From the NCBI RefSeq assembly GCF_047795645.1, contig NZ_CP181045.1:2232001-2296000 (forward strand): a stretch of DNA of 64,000 nt, written 5' to 3'. The notes beneath the pieces are model-generated. The model was not told the DNA's origin. It did no database searches and worked only from the letters and a program-made list of their open reading frames with translations. Below are positions 44,935 to 53,777 of this stretch, in pieces (position 1 is the stretch's first letter; the number at the start of each line of letters is the position of its first letter). Position numbers and translations under genes: made by a program. The DNA comes from Salipaludibacillus sp047795645 (GTDB lineage: Bacteria; Bacillota; Bacilli; Bacillales; Salisediminibacteriaceae).

Positions 44935-45240
44935 TCCATCTACTTCGAAGGGGGACATCTATAAGATACAAAAAAACGCCCCTTATAAAATAAGGGACGA
45001 TTAGATCGCGGTACCACCCTGATTGAGAAATATATAGACTTCCCCAGCTCAAAAAATGAGTTATCGCCTCAACTACGGTTCGTGTTTCTACGAACAAACT
45101 CCAAGGTGGTAATTCATTTTGCATCTTTGTACCGATTCACAGCACACATCGGTTCTCTGAGACAGGGAGACGAAAATTACTAAATCCTTTTCATTGTTCA
45201 AATTATTTTCCTGTATGTTGTTTATTTTTATCATACTCTC
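44935..45240 (-). promoter_or_regulatory. T-box riboswitch leader of tyrS
   Basis: On the minus strand the leader holds, in order, a stem I region with CAGAGAACCGAT / ATCGGT, the conserved CACCTTGGAG block, and the T-box core AGGGTGGTACCGCG (45020-45007). It ends in a terminator, CGTCCCTTATTTTATAAGG, then GGCG and TTTTTTT (44999-44969). A UAC (Tyr) triplet at 45111-45109 stands directly before the CACCTTGGAG block and is the likely specifier; a second UAC lies about 25 nt earlier. Uncharged tRNA-Tyr would stabilise the antiterminator and allow tyrS expression. Confidence 0.93.
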
Positions 45241-45248
45241 AGATTCTT

Positions 45249-45254
45249 TGTCAA
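45249..45254 (-). promoter_or_regulatory. -35 element of the tyrS promoter
   Basis: TTGACA on the minus strand, followed after about 16-17 bp by an AT-rich GATAAAA. It lies four bases from the palindrome at 45258-45277. Confidence 0.4.
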
Positions 45255-45257
45255 TAT

Positions 45258-45277
45258 TAGAATGAATATTCATTCTA
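45258..45277. promoter_or_regulatory. Perfect 20-bp palindrome, FadR(YsiA)/TetR-type operator candidate
   Basis: TAGAATGAATATTCATTCTA is a perfect palindrome between the divergent tyrS and PBP promoters. Its inner 16 bases agree with the B. subtilis FadR (YsiA) box, which I recall as TGAATGAMTANTCATTCA, differing only at the outermost position of each side. Other TetR-family proteins bind similar sites, including possibly RefZ, encoded in this window. The binder is unknown. Confidence 0.5.
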
Positions 45278-45281
45278 GGCT

Positions 45282-45302
45282 ATATTCAAGGTACTTGAAT
45301 AT
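45282..45302. promoter_or_regulatory. Second perfect inverted repeat overlapping the PBP promoter
   Basis: Arms ATATTCAAG and CTTGAATAT separated by GTA, starting five bases after the first palindrome. It covers the -35 region of the PBP promoter, whose -10 TATAAT is at 45305-45310. A regulator bound here would control the PBP gene directly. The motif is not one I can assign. Confidence 0.5.
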
Positions 45303-45304
45303 GC

Positions 45305-45310
45305 TATAAT
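45305..45310 (+). promoter_or_regulatory. -10 element of the PBP promoter
   Basis: Exact TATAAT, 15 bp before the ribosome-binding site TTAGGAGG. No good -35 is present at 16-18 bp spacing, which suggests an activated or otherwise regulated promoter. Confidence 0.45.
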
Positions 45311-45336
45311 ATGTTTGACTTTTAGGAGGTAATTAA

Positions 45337-48300
45337 ATGAATGACTCTAAATTTTCACTAAAACAAATATTTAATAGAAAAGAGCCTAAATATGTAATAA
45401 AAGGGGTTCGTGTAACTTCTCAAGTATTTTGGAACTTATTTTTAATTTTTTCTACAATTGCCCTTATTTCGATGTTTTTTGTTGGTGGAGCAGCTGCAGG
45501 ATACTTTGCCTCATTAGTTCATGATGAACCAATTCATGACTACGAAGAGATGGAAAGAGATATTTATGACTATGAAGAAGCCACCGAGATTTATTTCGCA
45601 GACGACATCTATTTGGGAGATTTACCAACCCCACTCGAACGAAGAGAAGTATCGTTGGAAGACATTTCTGATCACTTAATTAATGCTGTCATCGCTACTG
45701 AGGATGAATATTTCTTTGAGCACGAAGGTGTTGTTCCTAAAGCATTATTTCGTGCTTTATATCAAGATTTTTCAAATGCAAGCACCCAAACAGGTGGAAG
45801 TACGTTAACGCAGCAGCTAATTAAAAATCAGATGCTAACGAGTGAAGTTACTCATGACAGGAAAGCAGTTGAAATTCTACTTGCTATGAGAGTGGAAAAC
45901 TTCTTTGAAAAAGACCAAATATTAGAAGCATATTTAAATGTTGTCCCATTTGGACGAAATGCAAATGGAAGACAAATCGCTGGTGCTGAAGCTGCAGCAC
46001 AAGGTATTTTTGATGTTAATGCAAATGAGTTAAATATTGCTCAGGCTGCCTTTATTGCAGGTCTACCACAAAGTCCGTTTGCTTATACACCCTTCACTGC
46101 CCAAGCAGAAGTGAAAGAAAATTTTGATGCCGGCTTAAATCGAATGCAAACAGTATTAAATAGGATGCATGTCCATGGCTATATTTCTGATTCTGAACTA
46201 GAAGAAGCAAATAATTATGATATAAAAGATAATTTAGCCGAACGGAAACCAAGTAGTTACGATGAATACCCGGAAGTTATTCAAGAAGTAAACGCACGAA
46301 CACCTGAAAAACTGGCACAAGCTTTAATGGAACAGGATGGTATTATATTAGAAGATATTGAAGATGAGAGTCAAAGAACGTTAACCGAGAATCGTTATAA
46401 GGAAGAGGCTCAACGCTCTTTACAACGAAATGGGTACAAAGTTCATTTAACGATAGATAAAGACATATACGACGCACACGCTGATATTGTTGAAAACTTT
46501 GATTACTTCGGTCCGGATAGAGATGTCACTTTCGCTAATGATGAAGGGGAAGAAATCACCTCAAAATATATGGAGCAAACTTCTTCTATATTACAAGATA
46601 ACAAAACTGGTAGAATTATTAGCTTTGTTGGTGGTAGAGACTTTGAGGAATCACAAGTAAACTATGCCACTTTTGAAAAGCGAGCTACTGGCTCTACTAT
46701 GAAACCTTTACTCACATATGGCGTTGGCTTTGAAACCGGGGTAATTCAACCAGGATTTATCACACCTGATGTTCCGACTTTTAATATTGATGGTGACGGT
46801 AAAGAGTTTACAAATTTCGATAATCGTCATTTAGGTTTGATGACAGCTAGGGAAGCACTTCAACGATCGAGAAATACTCCAGCTGTCCGAGAGTTCCGAA
46901 AAGTTGATCATCAAATTGCACAAGATGCGTTGATTAACATGGGCTTTCAACCTTATTTCGTTGGAAACGAACCCTTCCCTGGGTCTCCATTAGGAACAAT
47001 ATTTATGACTAATGAGCGTAATACAAATGCCTTCTCTTTATTTGGTAACGAAGGGAAACGCTCAGATAGTTATATGATTGATCGGATTGAGGACTCCGAC
47101 GGTAATGTCATTTTTGAACAAGAAACAGTAGAAACGGAAGTGTTCTCACCTCAAACTAATTACTTGATGATTGATATGATGCGAGATGTACTAAGATCTC
47201 CTGGTACGGCTTCCGGAATACCTAGTCAACTAAATTTCTCAGCTGATTGGGCTGGGAAAACTGGTACAACTGGAGGACCTGAGGATTATTGGTTTGTCGG
47301 TTTTAACCCTAATGTCACGCTAAGTACGTGGATCGGATATAAAGGCATTGAAGGGCAAGATAATATCAAGATCGGTGACGTTGGTGGTTATAGCTACGGT
47401 CAACGCACGCAAATGCTTTGGGCAAGTTTGGCTAACGCAGCTCATGAATTTGATCCTGATCTTATGGCACCTTCTGAGAACTTTGAATCTCCAGGCGGAA
47501 TTGTCAGAGAAACGATCTGCGGAATCTCTGGAAAATTACCTTCCGACTTATGCCGTGAAGCAGGCCTTTTAACGACAGATTTATTTAATGTTAACTTCGT
47601 TCCTACAGAACAGGATGATAGCTTATCAAGAGTGCAATACGTTCGTGTGAATGATAGCATGTATAAAGCTCTCGCCTCTACTCCTAGCGAGTTCACGAAA
47701 GCGGGTGTCTCTGTTAAGGAAGAATACTTTGATTTCGCCGATGGTGATATTTCGCAGTATATCCCTGATGATTGGGATGATCTCGTGCCAGATATAGATG
47801 CTCCAGACAATGGGAACACACCAGGATCTTTAAGCTCAGTATCTGCGTCAGGTAGTAGAATTTCTTGGAGTGAGCATCCTGCAGGTGATGTGGTTGGATA
47901 CAGAGTTTACTATTCATCAATTGAAGGCGAAAGTTTCAGAGAAGTGGATAGTGTCCGGTGGGACGAAGATTTCAGCTACTCAGGTAGAGATGGAGCATAT
48001 TACGTTACTGCCGTTGATGTAGCTGGTCGAGAGTCATCAGCTAGTGATGAAGTCATTCTAGGTAGCTTGGCTACCCCTGAACCAGAAGAAGAGGAGGAAG
48101 AAGAAGATCCTCCTTCTGAGGACGAGCCCTCTGACAATAACAACTCCGAGAACGGCTCTGATAATGGATCTAATAACAACAACTCTAATAACGGGAATAA
48201 TAATAACGCTACTCGTGACGATGAGGATGACGAAGAAAATACCGATAACACCAATAATAATAATAATAATAACGAAACTAATAATTCCAACAACAATGAA

Positions 48301-48381
48301 GATAACGACAATAATACCGAAAATGAAAATAATAACAACAACAACAATAATAATAATAATAACCGACAAAACAGTAATTAA
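45337..48381 (+). CDS. Class A penicillin-binding protein (PBP1A type) with FN3 domain and Asn-rich tail
   Basis: Bifunctional peptidoglycan synthase outside the membrane. 1014 residues with a short cytoplasmic tail and one membrane helix (about 31-58). The glycosyltransferase 51 domain has catalytic Glu122 in TEDEYFFEHEG and TQTGGSTLTQQLIKNQ. The transpeptidase domain has Ser453-TM-Lys456, Ser511-R-Asn513 and Lys641-TG. A fibronectin III-like module lies at about 829-908. The last 100 residues start with a run of Glu, then become Asn/Asp/Ser/Glu-rich with a run of twelve or so Asn near the end. It lies divergent from tyrS, upstream of acuABC. Confidence 0.95.
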   Translation: MNDSKFSLKQIFNRKEPKYVIKGVRVTSQVFWNLFLIFSTIALISMFFVGGAAAGYFASLVHDEPIHDYEEMERDIYDYEEATEIYFADDIYLGDLPTPLERREVSLEDISDHLINAVIATEDEYFFEHEGVVPKALFRALYQDFSNASTQTGGSTLTQQLIKNQMLTSEVTHDRKAVEILLAMRVENFFEKDQILEAYLNVVPFGRNANGRQIAGAEAAAQGIFDVNANELNIAQAAFIAGLPQSPFAYTPFTAQAEVKENFDAGLNRMQTVLNRMHVHGYISDSELEEANNYDIKDNLAERKPSSYDEYPEVIQEVNARTPEKLAQALMEQDGIILEDIEDESQRTLTENRYKEEAQRSLQRNGYKVHLTIDKDIYDAHADIVENFDYFGPDRDVTFANDEGEEITSKYMEQTSSILQDNKTGRIISFVGGRDFEESQVNYATFEKRATGSTMKPLLTYGVGFETGVIQPGFITPDVPTFNIDGDGKEFTNFDNRHLGLMTAREALQRSRNTPAVREFRKVDHQIAQDALINMGFQPYFVGNEPFPGSPLGTIFMTNERNTNAFSLFGNEGKRSDSYMIDRIEDSDGNVIFEQETVETEVFSPQTNYLMIDMMRDVLRSPGTASGIPSQLNFSADWAGKTGTTGGPEDYWFVGFNPNVTLSTWIGYKGIEGQDNIKIGDVGGYSYGQRTQMLWASLANAAHEFDPDLMAPSENFESPGGIVRETICGISGKLPSDLCREAGLLTTDLFNVNFVPTEQDDSLSRVQYVRVNDSMYKALASTPSEFTKAGVSVKEEYFDFADGDISQYIPDDWDDLVPDIDAPDNGNTPGSLSSVSASGSRISWSEHPAGDVVGYRVYYSSIEGESFREVDSVRWDEDFSYSGRDGAYYVTAVDVAGRESSASDEVILGSLATPEPEEEEEEEDPPSEDEPSDNNNSENGSDNGSNNNNSNNGNNNNATRDDEDDEENTDNTNNNNNNNETNNSNNNEDNDNNTENENNNNNNNNNNNNRQNSN

Positions 48382-48401
48382 TACAATCAAAACTCTACCA
48401 G

Positions 48402-48437
48402 CTAGCCAAACAAAAGCTTCGTCTTTTGTTTGGCTAG
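48402..48437. terminator. Long perfect hairpin after the PBP gene
   Basis: 15-bp perfect stem CTAGCCAAACAAAAG / CTTTTGTTTGGCTAG, 6-nt loop, followed by GTGTTATTC. Strong, although the T-run is poor. Confidence 0.8.
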
Positions 48438-48556
48438 TGTTATTCAATAAACGTTTTTCTCTCTTCTTTGATTTGAATATGATATAGTAAACTAAAGGTC
48501 TTTTTCTGACTATTAAGACAACATTTTTTTGCCAAATGGTTGAAGGTGGGGTGTCT

Positions 48557-49192
48557 GTGAAACATCAAAAAAATTATCATTATTTAGAAACAAAAGCAAA
48601 AGATGGAAGAACTTTTCTTATTGAAGGACCCGTAGCCAAGAACGTGATCGAGGAGTGCGAATTTGATGAAGGACTTGTCGCTTTTAGACCACCTAAGCAA
48701 CAAAGAAAAGCGTTGTTACAAGTCGCCGATTTAGCTGAGAGTAGAATTATGATTGCAAGAGAAGCAGATAAGATAGTCGGTTACGCCATTTACCTGTACC
48801 CTGATCCATTAGAAAGATGGTCTGAGGTTAAATTAGAAAATTTATTAGAACTTGGGGCAATTGAAGTATCAGGGAACTACCGAGGCTATCGATTAGCTAA
48901 AACATTATTGAAAGCATCGATGATGGATGATGCAATGGAAGATTACATTATTATTACAACAGAATACTATTGGCATTGGGACTTGAGAGGAACAGGATTA
49001 TCAATCTGGGAATATCGTGATATTATGGAAAAAGTCATGAAAACTGGTGGTCTAGAATGGTACGCTACAGACGACCCTGAAATATGTTCCCATCCAGCCA
49101 ATTGTTTAATGGCTCGAATTGGTAAGCGAGTAGGTCCAGATGCAGTCCTTGAATTTAACCGGATTCGCTTCAAACATAAATATATGTTTTAA
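48557..49192 (+). CDS. acuA: Acetoin utilisation acetyltransferase AcuA
   Basis: GNAT-fold protein lysine acetyltransferase which in B. subtilis acetylates and switches off acetyl-CoA synthetase. 211 residues. Close family segments include LIEGPV, AFRPPKQQ, RWSEVKLENLLELGAIEVS and TTEYYWHWDLRGTGLSIWEY, then ATDDPEICSHPANCLM. The GTG at 48557 was chosen because GAAGGTGG precedes it with normal spacing; a longer frame begins at 48536. First gene of acuABC. No acsA lies beside it, unlike B. subtilis. Confidence 0.95.
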   Translation: MKHQKNYHYLETKAKDGRTFLIEGPVAKNVIEECEFDEGLVAFRPPKQQRKALLQVADLAESRIMIAREADKIVGYAIYLYPDPLERWSEVKLENLLELGAIEVSGNYRGYRLAKTLLKASMMDDAMEDYIIITTEYYWHWDLRGTGLSIWEYRDIMEKVMKTGGLEWYATDDPEICSHPANCLMARIGKRVGPDAVLEFNRIRFKHKYMF

Positions 49193-49211
49193 GGAAGGAA
49201 GGTGATCATTG

Positions 49212-49856
49212 ATGAATGTACGTGATATTATGAAGGACAATTTAATTATTACAAACAAGCAAATGACTATTTATGAGGCGTTAGATTTAATGAAAGAAAA
49301 ACGAATAAGGCATTTGCCAATTGTTAATTCAAATAACGAAATCCAAGGCATTGTCTCTGATCGAGACTTGAGAGATGCACTACCATCTATTTTTGACGAA
49401 CAACATAAAGAGTATGGTAACCTCCCCATCGCCAATGTCATGATTGAAGATGTCATCACTGCCATGCCTATGGATTTTGTCGAAGAAGCTGCTCATACAA
49501 TGGTCGAACACCAAATTAGTTGCTTACCTGTCGAAGAAGATGGGATATTAGTTGGAATTATTACTGAAACCGATTTACTTAACACATTAGTTCGACTTAC
49601 TGGAGCTGACCTGCCTACTTCACGATTGGAGATTGAAGTTGAAAATGAAAGTGGTCAACTCTCCAAGGTTTCTAACATTATTAAAGATCAAAAGGTTAAT
49701 ATTCAAAGTGTACTAGCATACCCGTCCTTTTATGACAAAAACAAAAACATCCTTGTTTTTAGAATTCAATCGATTAACTTAAGGCCACTACTTGCGTCTT
49801 TGAAACATGAGAACTATAAAATTATTTGGCCAACAGAGTTGGAGATGAAAGCATGA
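49212..49856 (+). CDS. acuB: Acetoin utilisation protein AcuB (CBS-ACT)
   Basis: 214 residues. Two CBS domains (about 1-60 and 75-135; VRDIMKDNLIITNKQMTI and IVSDRDLRDALPSI) are followed by an ACT-like domain (about 140-210). It probably senses an adenine nucleotide and modulates the acetylation system; its exact role is not settled. The ATG at 49212 follows AAGGAAGGTGATCATTG. Its stop overlaps the acuC start by four bases. Confidence 0.93.
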   Translation: MNVRDIMKDNLIITNKQMTIYEALDLMKEKRIRHLPIVNSNNEIQGIVSDRDLRDALPSIFDEQHKEYGNLPIANVMIEDVITAMPMDFVEEAAHTMVEHQISCLPVEEDGILVGIITETDLLNTLVRLTGADLPTSRLEIEVENESGQLSKVSNIIKDQKVNIQSVLAYPSFYDKNKNILVFRIQSINLRPLLASLKHENYKIIWPTELEMKA

Positions 49857-51028
49857 AACAAGAAGCAGCATTTATTTTTTCACCAGAGCAACTTCAATAT
49901 AAGTTTAATAATGACCATCCGTTTAACCAACATCGCTTATCGATTACCAATGATCTGTTAACAAAACTACATGCACTCTCTCCAGAAGCAATTGTTCCGG
50001 CAAGAATGGCAAGTGTAGATGAATTATTGTTGGTCCATGATGAAGATTATGTTCAGGCTGTCATGGGAGCTACAGACGGTCAATCAAAATCGTCATACAG
50101 GTCAACATACGGAATAGGTACAGAGGACACGCCTGTTTTCCCTTTCATGCACGATGCAGCAGCATGGCTAGTAGGTGGAACATTGACTGCAGTAGACCAA
50201 GTATTTGAGAACGGTTACAATCATGCGCTTAATTTAGGTGGAGGCCTTCATCACGGATTTAGAGGAAAAGCGTCTGGTTTTTGTATTTACAATGACAGTT
50301 CAATCGCCGTTGAGTATATCAGAAAGAAATATGATGCAAGAGTATTATATGTCGACACAGATGCTCATCACGGAGATGGAGTACAATGGGCTTTCTATAA
50401 TGATCCGAATGTCTGTACACTATCGTTCCATGAAAGTGGGCGGTTTTTGTTCCCTGGAACAGGTCATGTAAATGAAAGAGGACATGGAGATGGCCACGGT
50501 TTTTCATTTAATATTCCTTTTGAAGCTTTTACCGAAGATGATTCTTGGCTTCTTAGTTACAAAGCAGCAATGCGCGAGGTTGTAGAATACTTCAAACCAG
50601 ATGTTATTTTGACACAAAATGGTGTTGACTCTCATTACTTTGATCCGCTCACACACCTTTGTGGAACGATGAAAATTTATCAAGAGATACCTAAATTAGC
50701 ACATGAACTAGCCCATGAATATTGTGATGGAAAATGGATTGCTGTTGGTGGAGGCGGCTATGATATCTGGCGGGTAGTTCCGAGGGCATGGTCTTTGCTT
50801 TGGCTAGAAATGTCTGATCAAAAAGGGCTGGTTAAAAACCAATTGCCAACATCATGGATAGAACGTTGGAAAAATGAATCTCCAGTTCAACTCCCTACTC
50901 AATGGTTTGATCCACCAGGGCTCTATCCTGATATTCCGCGGAAAAAAGAAATTGAAAAGAAGAACGAACGCACACTATTAAAAGCATTAAGGCCAGTATA
51001 TGATCAACAAGATCATGTGAAATTATAG
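49853..51028 (+). CDS. acuC: Acetoin utilisation deacetylase AcuC
   Basis: Class I histone-deacetylase-like zinc enzyme, 391 residues. It reverses AcuA action on acetyl-CoA synthetase in B. subtilis. Active-site segments are NLGGGLHHGFRGKASGFCIYN, the metal-binding YVDTDAHHGDGVQ, LTQNGVDSHYFDPL, and the C-terminal VGGGGYD. The ATG overlaps the acuB stop (ATGA), with GGAGATGAAAGC in front; an upstream TTG extension is rejected. Confidence 0.96.
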   Translation: MKQEAAFIFSPEQLQYKFNNDHPFNQHRLSITNDLLTKLHALSPEAIVPARMASVDELLLVHDEDYVQAVMGATDGQSKSSYRSTYGIGTEDTPVFPFMHDAAAWLVGGTLTAVDQVFENGYNHALNLGGGLHHGFRGKASGFCIYNDSSIAVEYIRKKYDARVLYVDTDAHHGDGVQWAFYNDPNVCTLSFHESGRFLFPGTGHVNERGHGDGHGFSFNIPFEAFTEDDSWLLSYKAAMREVVEYFKPDVILTQNGVDSHYFDPLTHLCGTMKIYQEIPKLAHELAHEYCDGKWIAVGGGGYDIWRVVPRAWSLLWLEMSDQKGLVKNQLPTSWIERWKNESPVQLPTQWFDPPGLYPDIPRKKEIEKKNERTLLKALRPVYDQQDHVKL

Positions 51029-51102
51029 TTGCTATTCAGAAGTTAATCCATCTTTGAATAAATTCAGATTTCAATAGTGACGAACCAATTCCATGAATGG
51101 AT

Positions 51103-51134
51103 AAAACGAGGGGAGAATTATCCCTCGTTTTTTG
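51103..51134. terminator. Bidirectional terminator between acuC and mtnN
   Basis: AAAACGAGGG / CCCTCGTTTT stem. It covers the last codons of mtnN. Confidence 0.8.
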
Positions 51135-51828
51135 AAACTGTTATCATGTTCTCAACAATCCTTGATGATTTTTTTGCAACTTCATCCATCGTAAGGTTAA
51201 AGCTTTGCGATGCCTTTCCGTCCGCTTTATCTGAAATTGAACGAATAACAACATAAGGGATTTCGTTGAAATGAGCAACCTGAGCTACTGCAGCCCCTTC
51301 CATTTCAACACAGTCAGCATCAAATGTTTCGTGTAACAATTTAACTTGCTCCCGATCTGCAATAAACTGATCTCCACTTACAACTTTGCCTTCAAAAACC
51401 TTCCCACTCTGGGAAACAATACTTCTCGCCGATTTCTTTGCCTTTTCAATCAGTTTACTATCAGCTGGAAAATCAGAAGTTCCCTCATACATTGGAATTG
51501 TGCCTTTTTCAAATCCTAGTGCTGATGCATCTAAATCATGCTGTTGGCAAGAAGTAGAAATAACTACATCCCCGATGTCCAATAGTGGATTGGTTGCACC
51601 AGCAACGCCGGTAAATATGATTTTAGTTATATGATAGTAATCAATTAGTTTTTGTGTCGTCATCGCTGCATTTACTTTCCCTATTCCACTTTTCACCATA
51701 ACAACCTTCTGATTATGCCAAGTTCCAATGTAAAATATATGATACCCCTTTTTTTCTTCTATGAAATCAGTCATCGCAAGCTTAAAATATGATATTTCTT
51801 CTTCCATTGCGCCAATAATTCCAAGCAT
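51118..51828 (-). CDS. mtnN: 5'-methylthioadenosine / S-adenosylhomocysteine nucleosidase
   Basis: Releases adenine from MTA and SAH in the methionine salvage and SAM cycle. 236 residues with the family start MLGIIGAMEEEISYFK, GIGKVNAAMTTQ, VSGDQFI and the ribose-binding DCVEMEGAAVAQVA, then VIRSISDKAD. The ATG at 51828 follows a G-rich site (GGGGGGGACAGAAA); the reading frame runs 38 codons further up without support. It stands alone with its own terminator. Confidence 0.95.
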   Translation of the reverse strand: MLGIIGAMEEEISYFKLAMTDFIEEKKGYHIFYIGTWHNQKVVMVKSGIGKVNAAMTTQKLIDYYHITKIIFTGVAGATNPLLDIGDVVISTSCQQHDLDASALGFEKGTIPMYEGTSDFPADSKLIEKAKKSARSIVSQSGKVFEGKVVSGDQFIADREQVKLLHETFDADCVEMEGAAVAQVAHFNEIPYVVIRSISDKADGKASQSFNLTMDEVAKKSSRIVENMITVSKNEG

Positions 51829-52001
51829 TTTCTGTCCCCCCCCTTTCATATAGCCAATTCCCAAAAATTTTTTGTTTTTATTGAGAAGCTTGAAAATGCA
51901 AAAGACGATAACTCTAGCATAGTCTGTCGCTAATTGTAGCACAAGTTGTATCCCACTATTTTAAAAACGACAATCTTTTTGAAATCAGCCTATATTACAC
52001 T

Positions 52002-52033
52002 AAAAAATCCGGAGATAATCAATCCCCGGATTT
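52002..52033 (-). terminator. Terminator of motP-motS
   Basis: AAATCCGGGGAT / ATCTCCGGATTT with one mismatch, followed by TTTT on the minus strand. Confidence 0.85.
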
Positions 52034-52046
52034 ACAACCTTCTACT

Positions 52047-52820
52047 TTAATAAACATCATTTTCACTATAGGACGGATCTGAAATTACAAGAACAACTCT
52101 CCGATTTTGTTGCAAATTATCAGCAGAAGTATTAGGAGCAACAGGCCTAGTATCTCCATAACCGACTGCAAGGAACCTACCGGCCTCTAAATCTTTATCA
52201 TCAATCAAAAACCGAATCACACTACTTGCTCTTGCACCTGAAAGTTCCCAGTTCGAAGGAAATTGTCGTGTACTAATCGGACGACTATCCGTATGTCCCT
52301 CGACTTTCACCATGTTTGGAATCGTCGATAAAAGTTCACCAACTTTACCAAGAAATGGTTCTGCTTCATCAATTATTTCTGCTCTCGCAGACTCAAATAA
52401 TGCTTGCTCTTGGAGAACTAAGACAACACCACGATCATCCCTCGACGCTGATATTTGTTCCGTTAGATCATTTGTCTCTAGATATTCGGTGACCTCTTCT
52501 AACAATTCATCCAGTTGTTCACTTATTTCGTCTTCATCCATCTCAATAAAAGATTCAAAAGGATCTGCTTCTTGCTCAAATGGATCCTCTTTAATTTCTC
52601 TATCTTCTGCTGGATTATCAAAAGGAATAATAGATGGATAAAAATCAAATACAGCTCTATCTTGAAAAGAATCGGCAATCGCCTGAAATTTTTGTGCATC
52701 CACTACTGACATGGAAAATAGCAGAATGAAAAAAACTAGAATTAACGTCATCATATCCGAAAAAGTGACCATCCACTTTGGTGCCCCTTTTTCTTCGCGA
52801 GATTGTCGTCGTCTATTCAT
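52047..52820 (-). CDS. motS: Flagellar motor stator protein MotS (Na+-type)
   Basis: Peptidoglycan-anchored stator subunit. 257 residues with a single membrane helix (about 20-40) carrying the ion-binding Asp22 in WMVTFSDMMTLILVFFILLF. A long acidic linker (about 60-120) is followed by an OmpA-like domain with VKVEGHTDSRPI and NWELSGARASSVIRFL. Its pairing with motP next to ccpA identifies MotS rather than MotB; MotPS is the sodium-coupled stator of Bacillus. It overlaps motP by eight bases. Confidence 0.94.
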   Translation of the reverse strand: MNRRRQSREEKGAPKWMVTFSDMMTLILVFFILLFSMSVVDAQKFQAIADSFQDRAVFDFYPSIIPFDNPAEDREIKEDPFEQEADPFESFIEMDEDEISEQLDELLEEVTEYLETNDLTEQISASRDDRGVVLVLQEQALFESARAEIIDEAEPFLGKVGELLSTIPNMVKVEGHTDSRPISTRQFPSNWELSGARASSVIRFLIDDKDLEAGRFLAVGYGDTRPVAPNTSADNLQQNRRVVLVISDPSYSENDVY

Positions 52821-53622
52821 CCTTATCCTTCTCCTCTGTTAGCTCTTCTTCCCCTTTCAAATGATTTGGTAGGAAGGCACTTAACTTTTCTTGAAGAATT
52901 TTTGGATTTTGACCTGATTGAACACCAATGACACCCTCTACTACAATTTGCTTTACAAATACTTCTTCTTCTGTACTTAGAGCAAGTTTACTAGCCATTG
53001 GTACAAAGACAAGATTAGCTAGTAACGTACCATAAAGGGTTGTTAATAGGGCAACTGCCATATTTGGACCGAGTGTTGAAGGATCATTTAAATTCTGAAG
53101 CATAAGAACAAGTCCAACTAAAGTTCCGATCATCCCCCAAGCTGGAGCGTATTCACCAGCTTTCTCCAAAATAACTCGACCTTTTCGGTGACGTTCCTCC
53201 ATTGCTACAACTTCAGCCATCATAATATCTTTAATGATATCCGGCTCAATTCCATCAACAGCGAGAAGGACTCCCTTCTCAATGAAAGGATCATCAACAT
53301 CTTCTAAACCCGCTTCCAAAGCGAGGAGACCTTCTCTTCTTGCTCTAGCAGAAAGATCTACAAATGTATCGATTAATTCTTGTAAATTATTTTCTCTCGT
53401 TTGGAATGTTTCTTTTAGTACTTTAGGCAACGTCTTTAAATCTGCCAATGAAAAATTAATTAAGATAGCTGAAGATAGTCCACCTAATACAATCAAAATA
53501 GAAGCAATTTGAATAAAGTCCCCCATTTGACCTGCGCCTGCTGCATTAGAGTAAATAGCTGTAAAAACAGCCGTTAATCCGATAAAAATCCCCACTGGAG
53601 TCAATATGTCTATTTTTTTCAT
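52813..53622 (-). CDS. motP: Flagellar motor stator protein MotP (Na+-type)
   Basis: 269 residues of the MotA/ExbB type with four membrane helices (about 5-23, 33-50, 145-165, 180-200). The large cytoplasmic loop contains the charged rotor-interaction segment LSARARREGLLALE. GEYAPAWGMIGTLVGLVLMLQNL is the conserved proline-containing helix, written in parts near 150-172. The start at 53622 follows AGGGAGAGGGTT; a longer frame to 53664 is not supported. It is upstream of motS in one operon. Confidence 0.93.
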   Translation of the reverse strand: MKKIDILTPVGIFIGLTAVFTAIYSNAAGAGQMGDFIQIASILIVLGGLSSAILINFSLADLKTLPKVLKETFQTRENNLQELIDTFVDLSARARREGLLALEAGLEDVDDPFIEKGVLLAVDGIEPDIIKDIMMAEVVAMEERHRKGRVILEKAGEYAPAWGMIGTLVGLVLMLQNLNDPSTLGPNMAVALLTTLYGTLLANLVFVPMASKLALSTEEEVFVKQIVVEGVIGVQSGQNPKILQEKLSAFLPNHLKGEEELTEEKDKDE

Positions 53623-53777
53623 AACCCTCTCCCTAACCCTGCACATGCTCTTTGTCTTTTTCAATTCTTTTTAGAGAACTAAATGTTGAAACAGAGACTT
53701 TAATATTCAACAAACAGATTTCGTTTGATGAAACATTAAAGTCATTTTGTATTAAAACTAATAGAAGAAATTATTAT

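Noticed and set aside
45088..45273. Minus-strand reading frames of about 60-70 codons upstream of tyrS
   Set aside because: They fall inside the T-box leader, whose conserved RNA elements explain the sequence.
48100..48370. Possible tandem repeat or CRISPR-like array
   Set aside because: The repetition is the Asn-rich coding sequence of the PBP tail; there are no regular spacers.
48000..48447. Long minus-strand frames rich in Leu, Ile and Val opposite the PBP tail
   Set aside because: They are the complement of the Asn/Glu-rich coding repeat (AAT/AAC give Ile/Val/Leu on the other strand). They have no ribosome-binding site and lie wholly inside the PBP gene.
48447..48462. cre-like sequence upstream of acuA
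   Set aside because: Only the AACG core agrees; several invariant positions of the consensus are missing.
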